The notes under the pieces were generated by a model, which was given only the letters and a program-made list of their open reading frames with translations, made no database searches and was not told where the DNA came from. A stretch of DNA of 64,000 bases from Luteolibacter luteus (GTDB taxonomy: Bacteria; Verrucomicrobiota; Verrucomicrobiia; Verrucomicrobiales; Akkermansiaceae): the NCBI RefSeq assembly GCF_012913485.1, contig NZ_CP051774.1, positions 2,356,001 to 2,420,000 of the forward strand. Reading direction: 5' to 3'. Position 1 is the stretch's first letter. Each line of letters starts with the position of its first letter. The position numbers and the translations under genes were made by a program. This document shows positions 26,501-33,611 of this stretch, piece after piece.

Positions 26501-29194
26501 CTCAAGCGTATAACTGGTCGTCGCGTCCGGCGTGGCGCCCACGCTGCTGTCATCCACGCTGAGGGTGATGCTGTAGCTGGTCTTCGCCTCGAAATCGAGG
26601 ACGGTGCCTGCCTTGATATAAAGGCTGGTGCCGGTGACCTGGAAGAAGGCCGCATCCGGTCCTCCGATGGTCACGACATTGGCACCGAGGCCGTCATCGC
26701 TCACCACCACGTCGCCCACCTTCAGCGGCGTGCCCGTTGGAGTATTTTCCTGGATGGAGGTCATCGCATTGGTCACCGCGATCTCCGTCGGAGCTGTGTT
26801 CGGCGCGGTGGCAGGAGCGTAGACCCAGAGTTCGGGGTGATTGATATTGCCACCGCCGTTCTCGTTCACCACGTAGATGAGACCGTTGTGGTCCATCGTC
26901 AGGCCCTCGTGCTGCTGCTCCGCCACGGAGAGCACGTCACCCGGATCCGCCGTGATGTTGAGCGTGCTCGAAATGCTGCCGCTGCGGCTGATGTTCACGA
27001 TCTTGCCGTCTTCCTGGCTGATCACCAGCAGGCGCTGGTCGGGCAGCGTGAAGACGTCCGCCACGTCCGTCATGCCCAGCAAGGCAGGATCGAACAGATT
27101 GATCGAATTGGCCGTGGTGGCGGAACCGTTGGTAGCCGTGCTCGCGGCGAAGTCGACGTGAGTGGCAAAGATGCCGATGGGATTGATTTCCTTCAGCGCG
27201 ACGAATCCGCCGCCCTGGGGATCATAGCAAAGGCCTTCGGTGCCTTCGTTGTCATTGAAGGTGCCGATCGCCACCGTCTGCGTGTTCGCGCGGGTCAAGG
27301 TGGTGCCGGCTGCATAGGTGAACTTCACGAGCTGGCGGTTGCGCTCCTCGCTGAAAACAAACTGGCCGCCGCCAAGATAGGTGATGCCTTCCGGATCGTA
27401 GAAGTCGGTGCCTTGCGGGCTGCTCCCGAGCGCCAGTGTCATCGTATCGACAAGGACACCGGTCTTGGTGACCTGCGTGACCGACTTGCCGCCGTCACCC
27501 ACGATGAACAGCGTGTCCGTATCCCAATTGTAGGCGACACCGGATGCTTCCTGACCGAGCAGGTTGTGGGCCGGAGTGCCAGCCGGAAGAGCCGTATTCG
27601 AAGGCTCCGGCAGGGGGTAGCGGCCCACGCGCACGTAAGTGGAAAGATCCACCCCCTTGTCGATGCGGCCCGGTGAGCCGAGATCAGCACCGCTGGTCGC
27701 TTGGAAGGTCCCGAAGGTGGCGCCCGTGGCGAAGGTGTAGCGCGGTGCGCTCTTCGGCGAGCTCGGATCGTAGATCAGGGCTTGGGTATCGGCGGAGCCA
27801 CCGGCGGAAAGACCCGCGTGGTCACCCGTGGAATCCAAGCCGTCGGACTTGACGAACTTGTTTGCGTCGTAGCTGAAGAAGAAGAGCTCGAAGCCGTTGT
27901 TATTGAAAAACGAGATGCCATCTCCCTTGCCAAGGCCAGGCCCCGTCGGAGATTGGAAGACTTGGACCGTGCTTGGAATGCCCCACCAGGCGCGGAAGTC
28001 GGCGGGCAGCGCCGAGGTGAAAATAACCGACTCACCGGGAGCGATGCTGCTACCCGCGGGCAGTGCCCATGCCTGCGCGGTGGAATAGGAGCGGCCGGAG
28101 TCATGCCAGGTATAGCCTTCCAAGGAAACGGCAGTATCGCCGAAATTGGTGAGTTCCCAGTAGTCCTCGGTCCCCGCTGCGGCGGATGATTGGTTGGACT
28201 GGATTTCCGTGAGCCGGAGATCGGTATCCAGCACGTCACCGTCGTCTTGGACGGTGATGGTGGCGAGGCCGGCAGTGGCATCCACCGCATTCGCGGTAAT
28301 GTTCACGGTCTGGTTGCCATCGGGCGAGCTGTCGTTGACAGCCGTCACGCTGAAGGTGGCGGAAGCTTCATTCTCCGGGATGGTCACGGTGGCCGGAACC
28401 GTGGCCTCGGTGGTGTCGCTGGAGCTAAGATTCACCACGACGCTGGAAGCCGTGCTGCCAGTACGGGTCACCGTCGCGGTCGCAGCAGGATTGGCGGCGC
28501 TTTCGGAGAAGGCTGCCGGGATGACTTCCACGGAAAGGGCGAAGGAAGGGCCGTCGTTATCGAAGCCGCTGTAGCCCGGTGAGCCGATATCCGCCGCGTT
28601 GAGGGCGGAGGCGAAGCTTCCAAAGTTCGTCCCGTTGGCGTTCGTGTAGCGCGGCGTCGTGGTGCCGAAAGTGGGATCCCAGATCAACGATTGGGTGGCC
28701 GTGCCACCCGCGGAGAGACCGGCGTGGCCACCGGCGGAAGTGCCGCCATCCGATTTCGTATAACCGCTCGCCGCGTAGCTCAAATGCGTCACTTCCACGC
28801 CGCTGGCATCAAACAGGTAGACGGCATCCCCGCCACCAAGTCCGGGAGAGGCGACGCTAACTACTTGAACCGTGGAGGAAATGTTCCACCAGGTCCGGAA
28901 GCTCTCCGCGGCGACTCCCGTGAAGATGATCGACTCGCCCGGTGCGATGCTCGTCCCCACCGGAATGGTGACCGCAGCGGCATCGTTCGGGTTAGCGCTG
29001 TCGTCGTCCCACTTGTAGCCATCGAGGACCACGGCGCTCGTGCCGACATTGGTAAGTTCCCAAAAGTCGTTCACGCCGGCAGCGGCCTGATTCGACTGGA
29101 TTTCGGTAATGAGGAGGGAGCCCGCAAAGGCATAAGGAGAGGCCAGACTGGCCAAGCCGGGAAGAACCACGGCAAGGGGGAAAGAATACTTCAT
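23507..29194 (-). CDS. Giant secreted protein: lamin-tail, Calx-beta-like, cadherin and phytase-like domains
   Basis: 1895 residues. Signal peptide ('SLASPYAFAG'), lamin-tail domain 1 (about 26-215, 'LLITEIQSNQ', 'DFWELTNVG'), a Calx-beta-like module (about 218-318), lamin-tail 2 (about 325-510), an SdiA-regulated/phytase-like propeller (about 520-790, 'PEGITYLGGGQFVFSEERNR'), a cadherin-like module (about 797-905), lamin-tails 3 and 4 (about 909-1078, 1088-1268), a TSP3-like 'DTDSDGDGLSDGMEFLL' (about 1288), and a C-terminal esterase-like phytase domain (about 1403-1895, 'NVLPDRGFNSG', 'GLEGMSVTPDGTRLFALMQS'). Lamin-tail domains often accompany extracellular nucleases or phosphatases in bacteria. 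A role in phosphate-ester hydrolysis at the surface is inferred. No PEP-CTERM or LPXTG tail is present. Confidence 0.82.
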   Translation of the reverse strand: MKYSFPLAVVLPGLASLASPYAFAGSLLITEIQSNQAAAGVNDFWELTNVGTSAVVLDGYKWDDDSANPNDAAAVTIPVGTSIAPGESIIFTGVAAESFRTWWNISSTVQVVSVASPGLGGGDAVYLFDASGVEVTHLSYAASGYTKSDGGTSAGGHAGLSAGGTATQSLIWDPTFGTTTPRYTNANGTNFGSFASALNAADIGSPGYSGFDNDGPSFALSVEVIPAAFSESAANPAATATVTRTGSTASSVVVNLSSSDTTEATVPATVTIPENEASATFSVTAVNDSSPDGNQTVNITANAVDATAGLATITVQDDGDVLDTDLRLTEIQSNQSSAAAGTEDYWELTNFGDTAVSLEGYTWHDSGRSYSTAQAWALPAGSSIAPGESVIFTSALPADFRAWWGIPSTVQVFQSPTGPGLGKGDGISFFNNNGFELFFFSYDANKFVKSDGLDSTGDHAGLSAGGSADTQALIYDPSSPKSAPRYTFATGATFGTFQATSGADLGSPGRIDKGVDLSTYVRVGRYPLPEPSNTALPAGTPAHNLLGQEASGVAYNWDTDTLFIVGDGGKSVTQVTKTGVLVDTMTLALGSSPQGTDFYDPEGITYLGGGQFVFSEERNRQLVKFTYAAGTTLTRANTQTVAIGTFNDNEGTEGLCYDPQGGGFVALKEINPIGIFATHVDFAASTATNGSATTANSINLFDPALLGMTDVADVFTLPDQRLLVISQEDGKIVNISRSGSISSTLNITADPGDVLSVAEQQHEGLTMDHNGLIYVVNENGGGNINHPELWVYAPATAPNTAPTEIAVTNAMTSIQENTPTGTPLKVGDVVVSDDGLGANVVTIGGPDAAFFQVTGTSLYIKAGTVLDFEAKTSYSITLSVDDSSVGATPDATTSYTLEVIDLDPETLSYPPVIISEIAPWSSGNSAVAEDWIELTNTTNSAIDITNWRVDDNSNSSAAGGAISGITLIKPGESVIVLLEVNAEEIEAKKTAFIATWFGGVAPADLQIGYADASGLGLGSGGDIVNLYDAAGTPQTNVSFGASPAGPVFASFDNGAGLDAAAVSLLSQEGVYGAFKAPGNPNEIGSPGSTGELIISEVAAWGSGNSPAAADWFELTNLGARTINLVGWKVDDSSASPLGGALPLNGVNEVAPGESVIFMETSTPAATTETFLQTWFGANRPSSLQVGNYSGSSIGLSTGGDQVNIYDPTDRLRASVYFAVSDNTAPFASFDNAAGTDASFISKLSLPGVNGAFVAKTDASEIGSPGRIVNSGPLDFALWVEVNGFVSGGPDTDSDGDGLSDGMEFLLNLNPNNSSDANSALVSVPGSAGLELKARLLTGELDLASVLQISSDLEDWTAAIAGIDYTVSAQAANGLATDYTLTVLGAGPSAPGTSPAFGTPNTTAAAGASLGGVRVVNHGLVGTGRLSGESLDSFGETMGASSGLFITGWGFDGSRFNGTFNVLPDRGFNSGTIFSNYAARLHKLDFTFEPYYGTDPVAQGQIVPTYDSTTKFTYQDGATVKFTTGFNPTGTSSLFGQTVGTVTTANGPGGAQESLLSFDAEAVYLFADGSGYVSDEYGTYIARFDAAKKITGITQLPESARPHNSSGGLNFDSIAAPSNGRRNNQGLEGMSVTPDGTRLFALMQSALVQDTNGSQQQTRDNTRLFVFDIVGEKREAPELIGEYVVKLPRFDSNGDGSALDRTAAQSEIVAVGGSAFLMLPRDGNGLGTGINTGNPPAPTVLKSVRLVDFSGASNILGSYDALGNAISPAGVLDPAIKAAASAEVVNMLAPADLAKFGFNTNNTTPDSNTINEKWEGMSLVPDLSTEAPNDFFLFVANDNDFQASNVMMVDGNGALVSQGDARSNAGNGPVTNDAMFFAYRITLDVGSRFFRLNPEN

Positions 29195-29320
29195 GGCGAG
29201 GATCGCAGCACGCTATGGCTCAGCTTCCCCGCGTCGCGCGTTCTTCAGTGTCGCTTCCGTCAAATTGAGAGGGGATCGCACTGGCCACCCTGCCGCGGCG
29301 GGTCCATCATCCCCCTCGTC

Positions 29321-29833
29321 ATGGCCATCGAACGCTACGAATCCTTCACCCCGTCCATCCATCCCAGCGCTTATCTCGCGGCCAGCGCCGACGTGATCGG
29401 CCGCGTGAGATTCGCGGAGGAAAGCAGCGCGTGGTACAACGCCACCATTCGCGGAGACATCAATGAGATCGTGATCGGCCCGCGCTCGAACGTCCAGGAC
29501 AGCGCGGTGATCCACGTTTCGGATGACCTCGGAACGTATCTTGGCGAATTTGTCACCGTGGGCCACTCCGCGATCCTGCATGCCTGCACGGTGAAAGACG
29601 AGGTGCTGGTGGGCATGGGTTCCATCGTGCTGGATGGAGCCGTGATCGGGGAGAGATCGATCATTGGTGCAGGAGCCCTGGTGACGGGTGGCACGGTCAT
29701 CCCGCCCGGCTCGCTGGTCATCGGCTCACCCGCGAAGGTGGTACGGACGCTCTCGCTTGATGAACAAGCGAAGGTAAAGGACTGGGCGGAGAAATACGTC
29801 GCGCAGTCGAAGAAGTATCTCGCACGCGACTGA
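29321..29833 (+). CDS. Gamma-carbonic anhydrase-like hexapeptide protein
   Basis: 170 residues from ATG 29321; the long frame upstream lies antisense to the giant gene and is not used. Left-handed beta-helix repeats: 'SADVIGRVRFAEESSAWYNA', 'IRGDINEIVIGPRSNVQDSA', 'IHVS', 'VTVGHSAILHACTVKDEVLV'. The His residues in 'VIHV', 'VGHSAILHACTV' correspond to the three Zn ligands of YrdA/CaiE-type gamma-carbonic anhydrases. Activity is uncertain because many members lack the proton-shuttle residue. Confidence 0.9.
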   Translation: MAIERYESFTPSIHPSAYLAASADVIGRVRFAEESSAWYNATIRGDINEIVIGPRSNVQDSAVIHVSDDLGTYLGEFVTVGHSAILHACTVKDEVLVGMGSIVLDGAVIGERSIIGAGALVTGGTVIPPGSLVIGSPAKVVRTLSLDEQAKVKDWAEKYVAQSKKYLARD

Positions 29834-29851
29834 AACAGCGTCCGTCTCTTC

Positions 29852-30886
29852 TCAAAGCAGCTCCATCTGTAGCCGCTCCTGTGGATCCTTGAAGCGGATG
29901 CCCACCCCTAACAGCCGCACCGGCTTGTTCTCCCCGCGCTGCCATGCTTCGGCGAGAAGTTCCTCGAAGATCGAGTGATCCAGCACGCCATGCGCTTTCT
30001 CCGCGGTCGTACGGGTGAAGTCCGCAAACTTCAACTTTACCACGAGTGAACGGATCTCCCTTTCCTCATAACGCACAAGATCGCTCGCCAGTTCATCGAG
30101 CATCGAGTGCATCGGCGGTCGCAGGTCCTCCAAGCAGCTCAGGTTCTCGCGGAAGGTATTCTCCGTGCTGATCGACTTGCGGATCCGGTGTGGCTGGACT
30201 TCGCGCGTGTCGATTCCCCGGCACAGCTCCCAAAGCTCGAGGCCCCATTTCCCGAAACGCCGCGCCATCTCCAACTTGTCGAACTGCTGGAGATCGCCAC
30301 AGCTGTGGATGCCCATCCCCTGGAACTTGGCCGTCATCTTTCCGCCCACACCCCAGATGCGTCCGATCGGCAGGTCCTTCATGAAGGCCTCCACCTGATC
30401 CTCACGGACCTCGTGCTGGCCATCCGGCTTGTTCCAATCGCTCGCGATCTTCGCGATCATCTTGTTCGGCGCGATCCCCGCTGAAGCGGTGATTCCCGTT
30501 TCCTCCCGGATCTGGTTCCGGATCTCACGAGCCAGCGCGGCTCCCGAAGTGTTGAGATGGGAAAGATCGAGGTAGGCCTCATCCAGCGACAGCGGCTCGA
30601 TCCGCTCTGTAAAGCGGCCGAAGATCGCGCGAATCTGCGCGCTCACCCCCCGGTAGAGCTCGAAACGGGTGGGGACCAGAATGAGCTGGGGGCAAAGCTG
30701 GAGCGCCTTGAAGACCGGCATCGCGGAGCGGCAGCCATACTTCCGGGCTTCGTAGTTCGCGGTGGTCAGCACTCCGCGCATCGTCCGCCCACCCACGCCG
30801 ACGGGCTTGCCACGCAGGGCAGGATTCTCGCGTTCCTCGATCGCCGCGTAGAAGCAATCCATGTCGATGTGGACGATCTTGCGCAT
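29852..30886 (-). CDS. dinB: DNA polymerase IV (Y-family)
   Basis: 344 residues from ATG 30886. 'IVHIDMDCFYAAIEERENPA' holds the first catalytic Asp, 'YEARKYGCRSAMPVFKA' the finger region, 'SLDEAYLDLSH' the catalytic Asp-Glu pair, and 'TASAGIAPNKMIAKIASDWN' the Y-family signature; little-finger domain to the C-terminus. It performs translesion synthesis and -1 frameshift-prone extension. The upstream region is occupied by a copy of the dispersed element. TTGCCG-N17-GAAAGT may be its promoter with a leader of about 15 nt. Confidence 0.95.
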   Translation of the reverse strand: MRKIVHIDMDCFYAAIEERENPALRGKPVGVGGRTMRGVLTTANYEARKYGCRSAMPVFKALQLCPQLILVPTRFELYRGVSAQIRAIFGRFTERIEPLSLDEAYLDLSHLNTSGAALAREIRNQIREETGITASAGIAPNKMIAKIASDWNKPDGQHEVREDQVEAFMKDLPIGRIWGVGGKMTAKFQGMGIHSCGDLQQFDKLEMARRFGKWGLELWELCRGIDTREVQPHRIRKSISTENTFRENLSCLEDLRPPMHSMLDELASDLVRYEEREIRSLVVKLKFADFTRTTAEKAHGVLDHSIFEELLAEAWQRGENKPVRLLGVGIRFKDPQERLQMELL

Positions 30887-30987
30887 CGCGGGTCGGGGGA
30901 GACTTTCCCGCGGACACGCCGGATCGGCAAGCGCGGGACGATCCGCTTTTTTACCCAGGAGCCCATCCCCCGGCGACAATAAGCACC

Positions 30988-31190
30988 CGGTGGCAGTAGA
31001 AGCTCGCGCCCGCGATTTCCGAGACTCGGCGATCCTATGCGCCAAACCGGCAATTTCGGAACCCGCCCGGACACTTCCCGCAACCCCGCTCGCAGGCCGT
31101 CACTCACCGCCATTGCGCGACTCCCCGGAAGATATCGCCTGTTAATTTCCCTGTTTTATCAGGCGGAACAGGCGGCCGGGAGCCTCCAAG
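30988..31190 (-). repeat. Dispersed structured element, copy C
   Basis: Read on the minus strand: 'GCCTGTTCCGCCTGATAAAA' then 'CAGGGAAATTAACAGGCG' (31165-31136 core), 23 nt, TGGCGGT (31112-31106), and at the far end 'TTCTACTGCCACCGG' (about 31001-30987). TGGCGGT pairs with ACTGCCA, allowing one G-U. Same order and spacing as copies A and B. Confidence 0.8.
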
Positions 31191-31256
31191 GAAATGGCAA
31201 GGCTAGCCCCGGTAGCCGCACTGCGCCAACGCTTTCGCGCGAGACGCCATTTCCCC

Positions 31257-31284
31257 TTGGAAAGCCCGAATAATGCGGCAGAAA
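31257..31284 (+). promoter_or_regulatory. Candidate leaderless promoter of BFN gene
   Basis: TTGGAA (31257-31262), 16-nt spacer, CAGAAA (31279-31284), 7 nt, then GTG 31292. It lies just outside the dispersed element. Confidence 0.42.
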
Positions 31285-31291
31285 CGATCTC

Positions 31292-31747
31292 GTGCCCGAT
31301 CTCGTCCGCGTCGAACCCATCGCCCTCCTCCCTACTCCTGCCGGCTGCGCCGTTTTCCTCGGCGACGGCCAGAAATCGATCGTGTTCTACATCGACTTGG
31401 CCATCGGTGCTTCGATCAACGCCGCACTGTCCGGCGAGGCCCCGGCACGCCCGCTCACACACGATCTGTACTTGCTGACGATGGAGGCATTCGGGGCGAA
31501 GGTCAGCCGTGCGGTGATCGTGGCGCTGGAAAAAGAGATTTACTACGCCCGCCTCATTCTCGAGGCGGAGAACGAGATCATGGAGCGCAAGATCGTGGAA
31601 CTGGATGCCCGGCCGAGCGATTGCATCGCGATCGCGGTGCGGGCAGGAGCCCCGATCTTCGTGCTTCGCGAGCTCTGGGAGCGGCTCGACGACATGTCCA
31701 CCGTGCTTCAGGAAATGAAGGACAAGGGCATGGACTTGGGCGGCTGA
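31292..31747 (+). CDS. Bifunctional nuclease domain (DUF151/BFN) protein
   Basis: 151 residues with a GTG start. 'GCAVFLGDGQKSIVFYIDLA', 'RPLTHDLYLLTMEAFGAKVS', 'IYYARLILE', 'ELDARPSDCIAIAVRAGAPI' follow the BFN/DUF151 pattern throughout; 'DARPSDCIALA' is diagnostic. Homologues bind or cleave nucleic acids; in many bacteria the role is unknown. It stands alone between dinB and a peptidase-like gene. Confidence 0.9.
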   Translation: MPDLVRVEPIALLPTPAGCAVFLGDGQKSIVFYIDLAIGASINAALSGEAPARPLTHDLYLLTMEAFGAKVSRAVIVALEKEIYYARLILEAENEIMERKIVELDARPSDCIAIAVRAGAPIFVLRELWERLDDMSTVLQEMKDKGMDLGG

Positions 31748-31845
31748 AAAGAACTCCGGATTTGAAACAGCCCGACCGCCTGTGAGGGTTTTCATGACGC
31801 GATTTGACGGAAGATTTTTTCCGCGCTTCCATTGCAAAACTCCCC

Positions 31846-31873
31846 TTGCGCCATGGGTGAGCACTCCTAGCTT
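31846..31873 (+). promoter_or_regulatory. Candidate leaderless promoter of M29-like gene
   Basis: TTGCGC (31846-31851), 16-nt spacer, TAGCTT (31868-31873), 8 nt, then ATG 31882. Confidence 0.55.
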
Positions 31874-31881
31874 GGGGGGCC

Positions 31882-33093
31882 ATGCCAACCGCCAGCCTCC
31901 CCTCTTATCTCGCCGAGGAAATCCTGCTTCACCCGGAAAACCGCAAGTTTCCGGCCTTCGATCTCGTCCGCCTGCTAGGCACCGTCTTCAAGCCGACCCA
32001 AGGGTGTCGCGTCTGCATCCTCACTGACTTCGAGGAACCCGCGGGACTGATCAAGGACTTTGCCTTCCTGAGCCGGCCCGGCTTCCCGGTGCAGAAGAAG
32101 GCCCATGAAGCTTTCTATCAGGGCCTTAAAAACGGCGCGCTGGAAGAGCTCGGAATGACCGGCGGCGAGATGTTCGCCTACAAGACCACCCACGGATCGA
32201 ACCTCGATCTGGAAGACGAGGTCTGGGACACCGCCGGTCGCCAGCTGTCCCTCGATAAGGACATCTATCCGAGCTACGATCTGATCCTCTGTATCTCCAC
32301 CTTCTCTGCGACCGCTCCGCTGACTGCGAAGTGCAAGATCTTCGGCTTCCGCGGCGCGACGCTTCACGGCTTGAACGACATCATCCTCGGCTCCGGCCTG
32401 GCGGTTGATTACGAGGAAGTCTCCACGGACGCGGAAAAGATGCGCCTCGCCATGACCAAGGCGGACGAAGTGGAAATCGATTTCGAACTCGAAGACGGCC
32501 GCATCCTCACCGCCTGGCTCGGCCTCGGAGGCCAGGAAGCGCAGAAGTCGCATGGCCTTTGCCAAGGCAACAAGCCGGACATCGCGAACCTGCCCGCCGG
32601 TGAAGTTTACTTCGTGCCCCAGGACGCCCGCGGCCATTTCCCGATGAAGTATGAGGATGGCACCCTCGGCGTGCTAACCGTGGACAATCGCTGCATCCTG
32701 AAGTCCGAACTCATCGCCGGAAACCAGGAAACCATCGATCGCCACAATGCCCGCCTGCAGGACGATCCGATGACGGGCACGCTCGGCGAGCTGGGCTTCG
32801 GCACCCAGGTGCTGCCGGTTTCCTACGCGGATATTCAGGACGAAAAAGTGCTCGGCACCTGCCACCTCGCCACGGGCCGCGATGACCATCTCGGCGGCGA
32901 CATCGTGCCGGAGATGTTCAAGAAGCACGAGAACTCGACGCACGACGACATCCTCTTCGCCCCGCACAAAACCCCGAATTTCAACATCAAGCAGGTCCGC
33001 ATGAAGCGCGGCAACCAGCGCGAAGTCCTGATCGAGAACTTCCGCCCCGCCCGCTACCTGATGGACGCACTGGCCGGTAGCCAGGGAGCGTAA
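31882..33093 (+). CDS. M29 aminopeptidase-like metalloprotein
   Basis: 403 residues, the length of M29 aminopeptidases (AmpS/PepS, about 410). The N-terminal half is divergent, but in the second half all five expected metal-ligand positions can be found in order: Glu in 'NLPAGEVYFVP' (about 240), Glu in 'GELGFGT' (about 303), His in 'GTCHLATG' (about 327), and His plus Asp in 'STHDDILF' (about 353-355). I therefore infer a co-catalytic di-metal peptidase or a relative such as the 2,5-dihydroxypyridine dioxygenase branch. No signal peptide; cytosolic. Confidence 0.7.
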   Translation: MPTASLPSYLAEEILLHPENRKFPAFDLVRLLGTVFKPTQGCRVCILTDFEEPAGLIKDFAFLSRPGFPVQKKAHEAFYQGLKNGALEELGMTGGEMFAYKTTHGSNLDLEDEVWDTAGRQLSLDKDIYPSYDLILCISTFSATAPLTAKCKIFGFRGATLHGLNDIILGSGLAVDYEEVSTDAEKMRLAMTKADEVEIDFELEDGRILTAWLGLGGQEAQKSHGLCQGNKPDIANLPAGEVYFVPQDARGHFPMKYEDGTLGVLTVDNRCILKSELIAGNQETIDRHNARLQDDPMTGTLGELGFGTQVLPVSYADIQDEKVLGTCHLATGRDDHLGGDIVPEMFKKHENSTHDDILFAPHKTPNFNIKQVRMKRGNQREVLIENFRPARYLMDALAGSQGA

Positions 33094-33101
33094 GACAGTT
33101 T

Positions 33102-33218
33102 TTCACCGCCAAGGCGCGGAGTCGTCCGGTTCACACAAAAAAGCCCAAGGTCCTGACTCGCCTGTCAGATTTTCATCGAGCTTTTTGAACTTGGCGCACT
33201 TGGCATCTTGGCGGTGAA
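33102..33218. repeat. Inverted-repeat intergenic element (CTTGGCGGTGAA ends)
   Basis: TTCACCGCCAAG (33102-33113) and CTTGGCGGTGAA (33207-33218) are perfect 12-nt inverted ends 93 nt apart. The right end also contains three direct CTTGGC copies ('AACTTGGCGCACTTGGCATC'). Repeats of this wording are scattered in many bacterial genomes as non-coding MITE-like elements (general recollection, not searched). It fills the space between the M29-like gene and the cupin gene and supplies a TTGGCA 34 nt before the cupin start. Confidence 0.7.
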
Positions 33219-33233
33219 CTCTTTTCCCTCCCC

Positions 33234-33611
33234 ATGAAGCGTTACCATCACGTCGAGTTCAGTGAACTCCCGCCGGTCGAATGCTGCTGTGGCACCACCC
33301 GGCGGGCCTTCGTGGACCAGCCGGACGCACCGGCCTCCGCTCACTACCTCGAGGTAAAAGATGAGCCGACCAGTCACTACCACCTCAAGACGACGGAGAT
33401 CTACGTGGTGCTCGAGGGTGAAGGATTTCTCGAACTGGATGGGGAAATGGTTCCGGTAAAGCCGCTCAGCGCCGTGATGATCCGGCCAGGTTGCCGCCAT
33501 CGAGCGATCGGAAAGCTGAAGATCCTGAACATCCCCGTGCCGAAACACAACGACGCCGACTTTTACTACGACGAAAGCGCCGTGAAACCCGGAGACACCC
33601 CTGTCCATTGA
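33234..33611 (+). CDS. Cupin-fold protein
   Basis: 125 residues, a single cupin barrel: 'TSHYHLKTTEIYVVLEGEGF' is motif 1 with HxH and Glu, 'VMIRPGCRHRAIG' is motif 2 with His. An N-terminal 'VECCCGTTRRAF' is Cys-rich. The stop overlaps the start of the methyltransferase (TTGA at 33608-33611), so translation is coupled and a joint pathway is likely; a thiol-histidine substrate or regulator role is inferred. TTGGCA-N16-TTTTCC-N6-ATG fits the leaderless layout, but the -10 is poor. Confidence 0.83.
   Translation: MKRYHHVEFSELPPVECCCGTTRRAFVDQPDAPASAHYLEVKDEPTSHYHLKTTEIYVVLEGEGFLELDGEMVPVKPLSAVMIRPGCRHRAIGKLKILNIPVPKHNDADFYYDESAVKPGDTPVH

Larger units (their letters stand above)
30887..31291. 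other. Intergenic region between dinB and BFN gene
   Basis: 405 nt between divergent genes. It contains the minus-oriented copy of the dispersed element (about 30988-31190) and the candidate promoter of the BFN gene; about 100 nt next to dinB otherwise show nothing beyond the weak dinB promoter. Confidence 0.6.

Noticed and set aside
29100-29194. PEP-CTERM or LPXTG sorting of the large secreted proteins
   Set aside because: The C-termini at 23507 and 52257 end without a PEP motif, hydrophobic helix or basic tail.
28691-29320. N-terminal extension of the gamma-carbonic anhydrase frame
   Set aside because: The extension is antisense to the giant gene's coding start; the family begins at ATG 29321.
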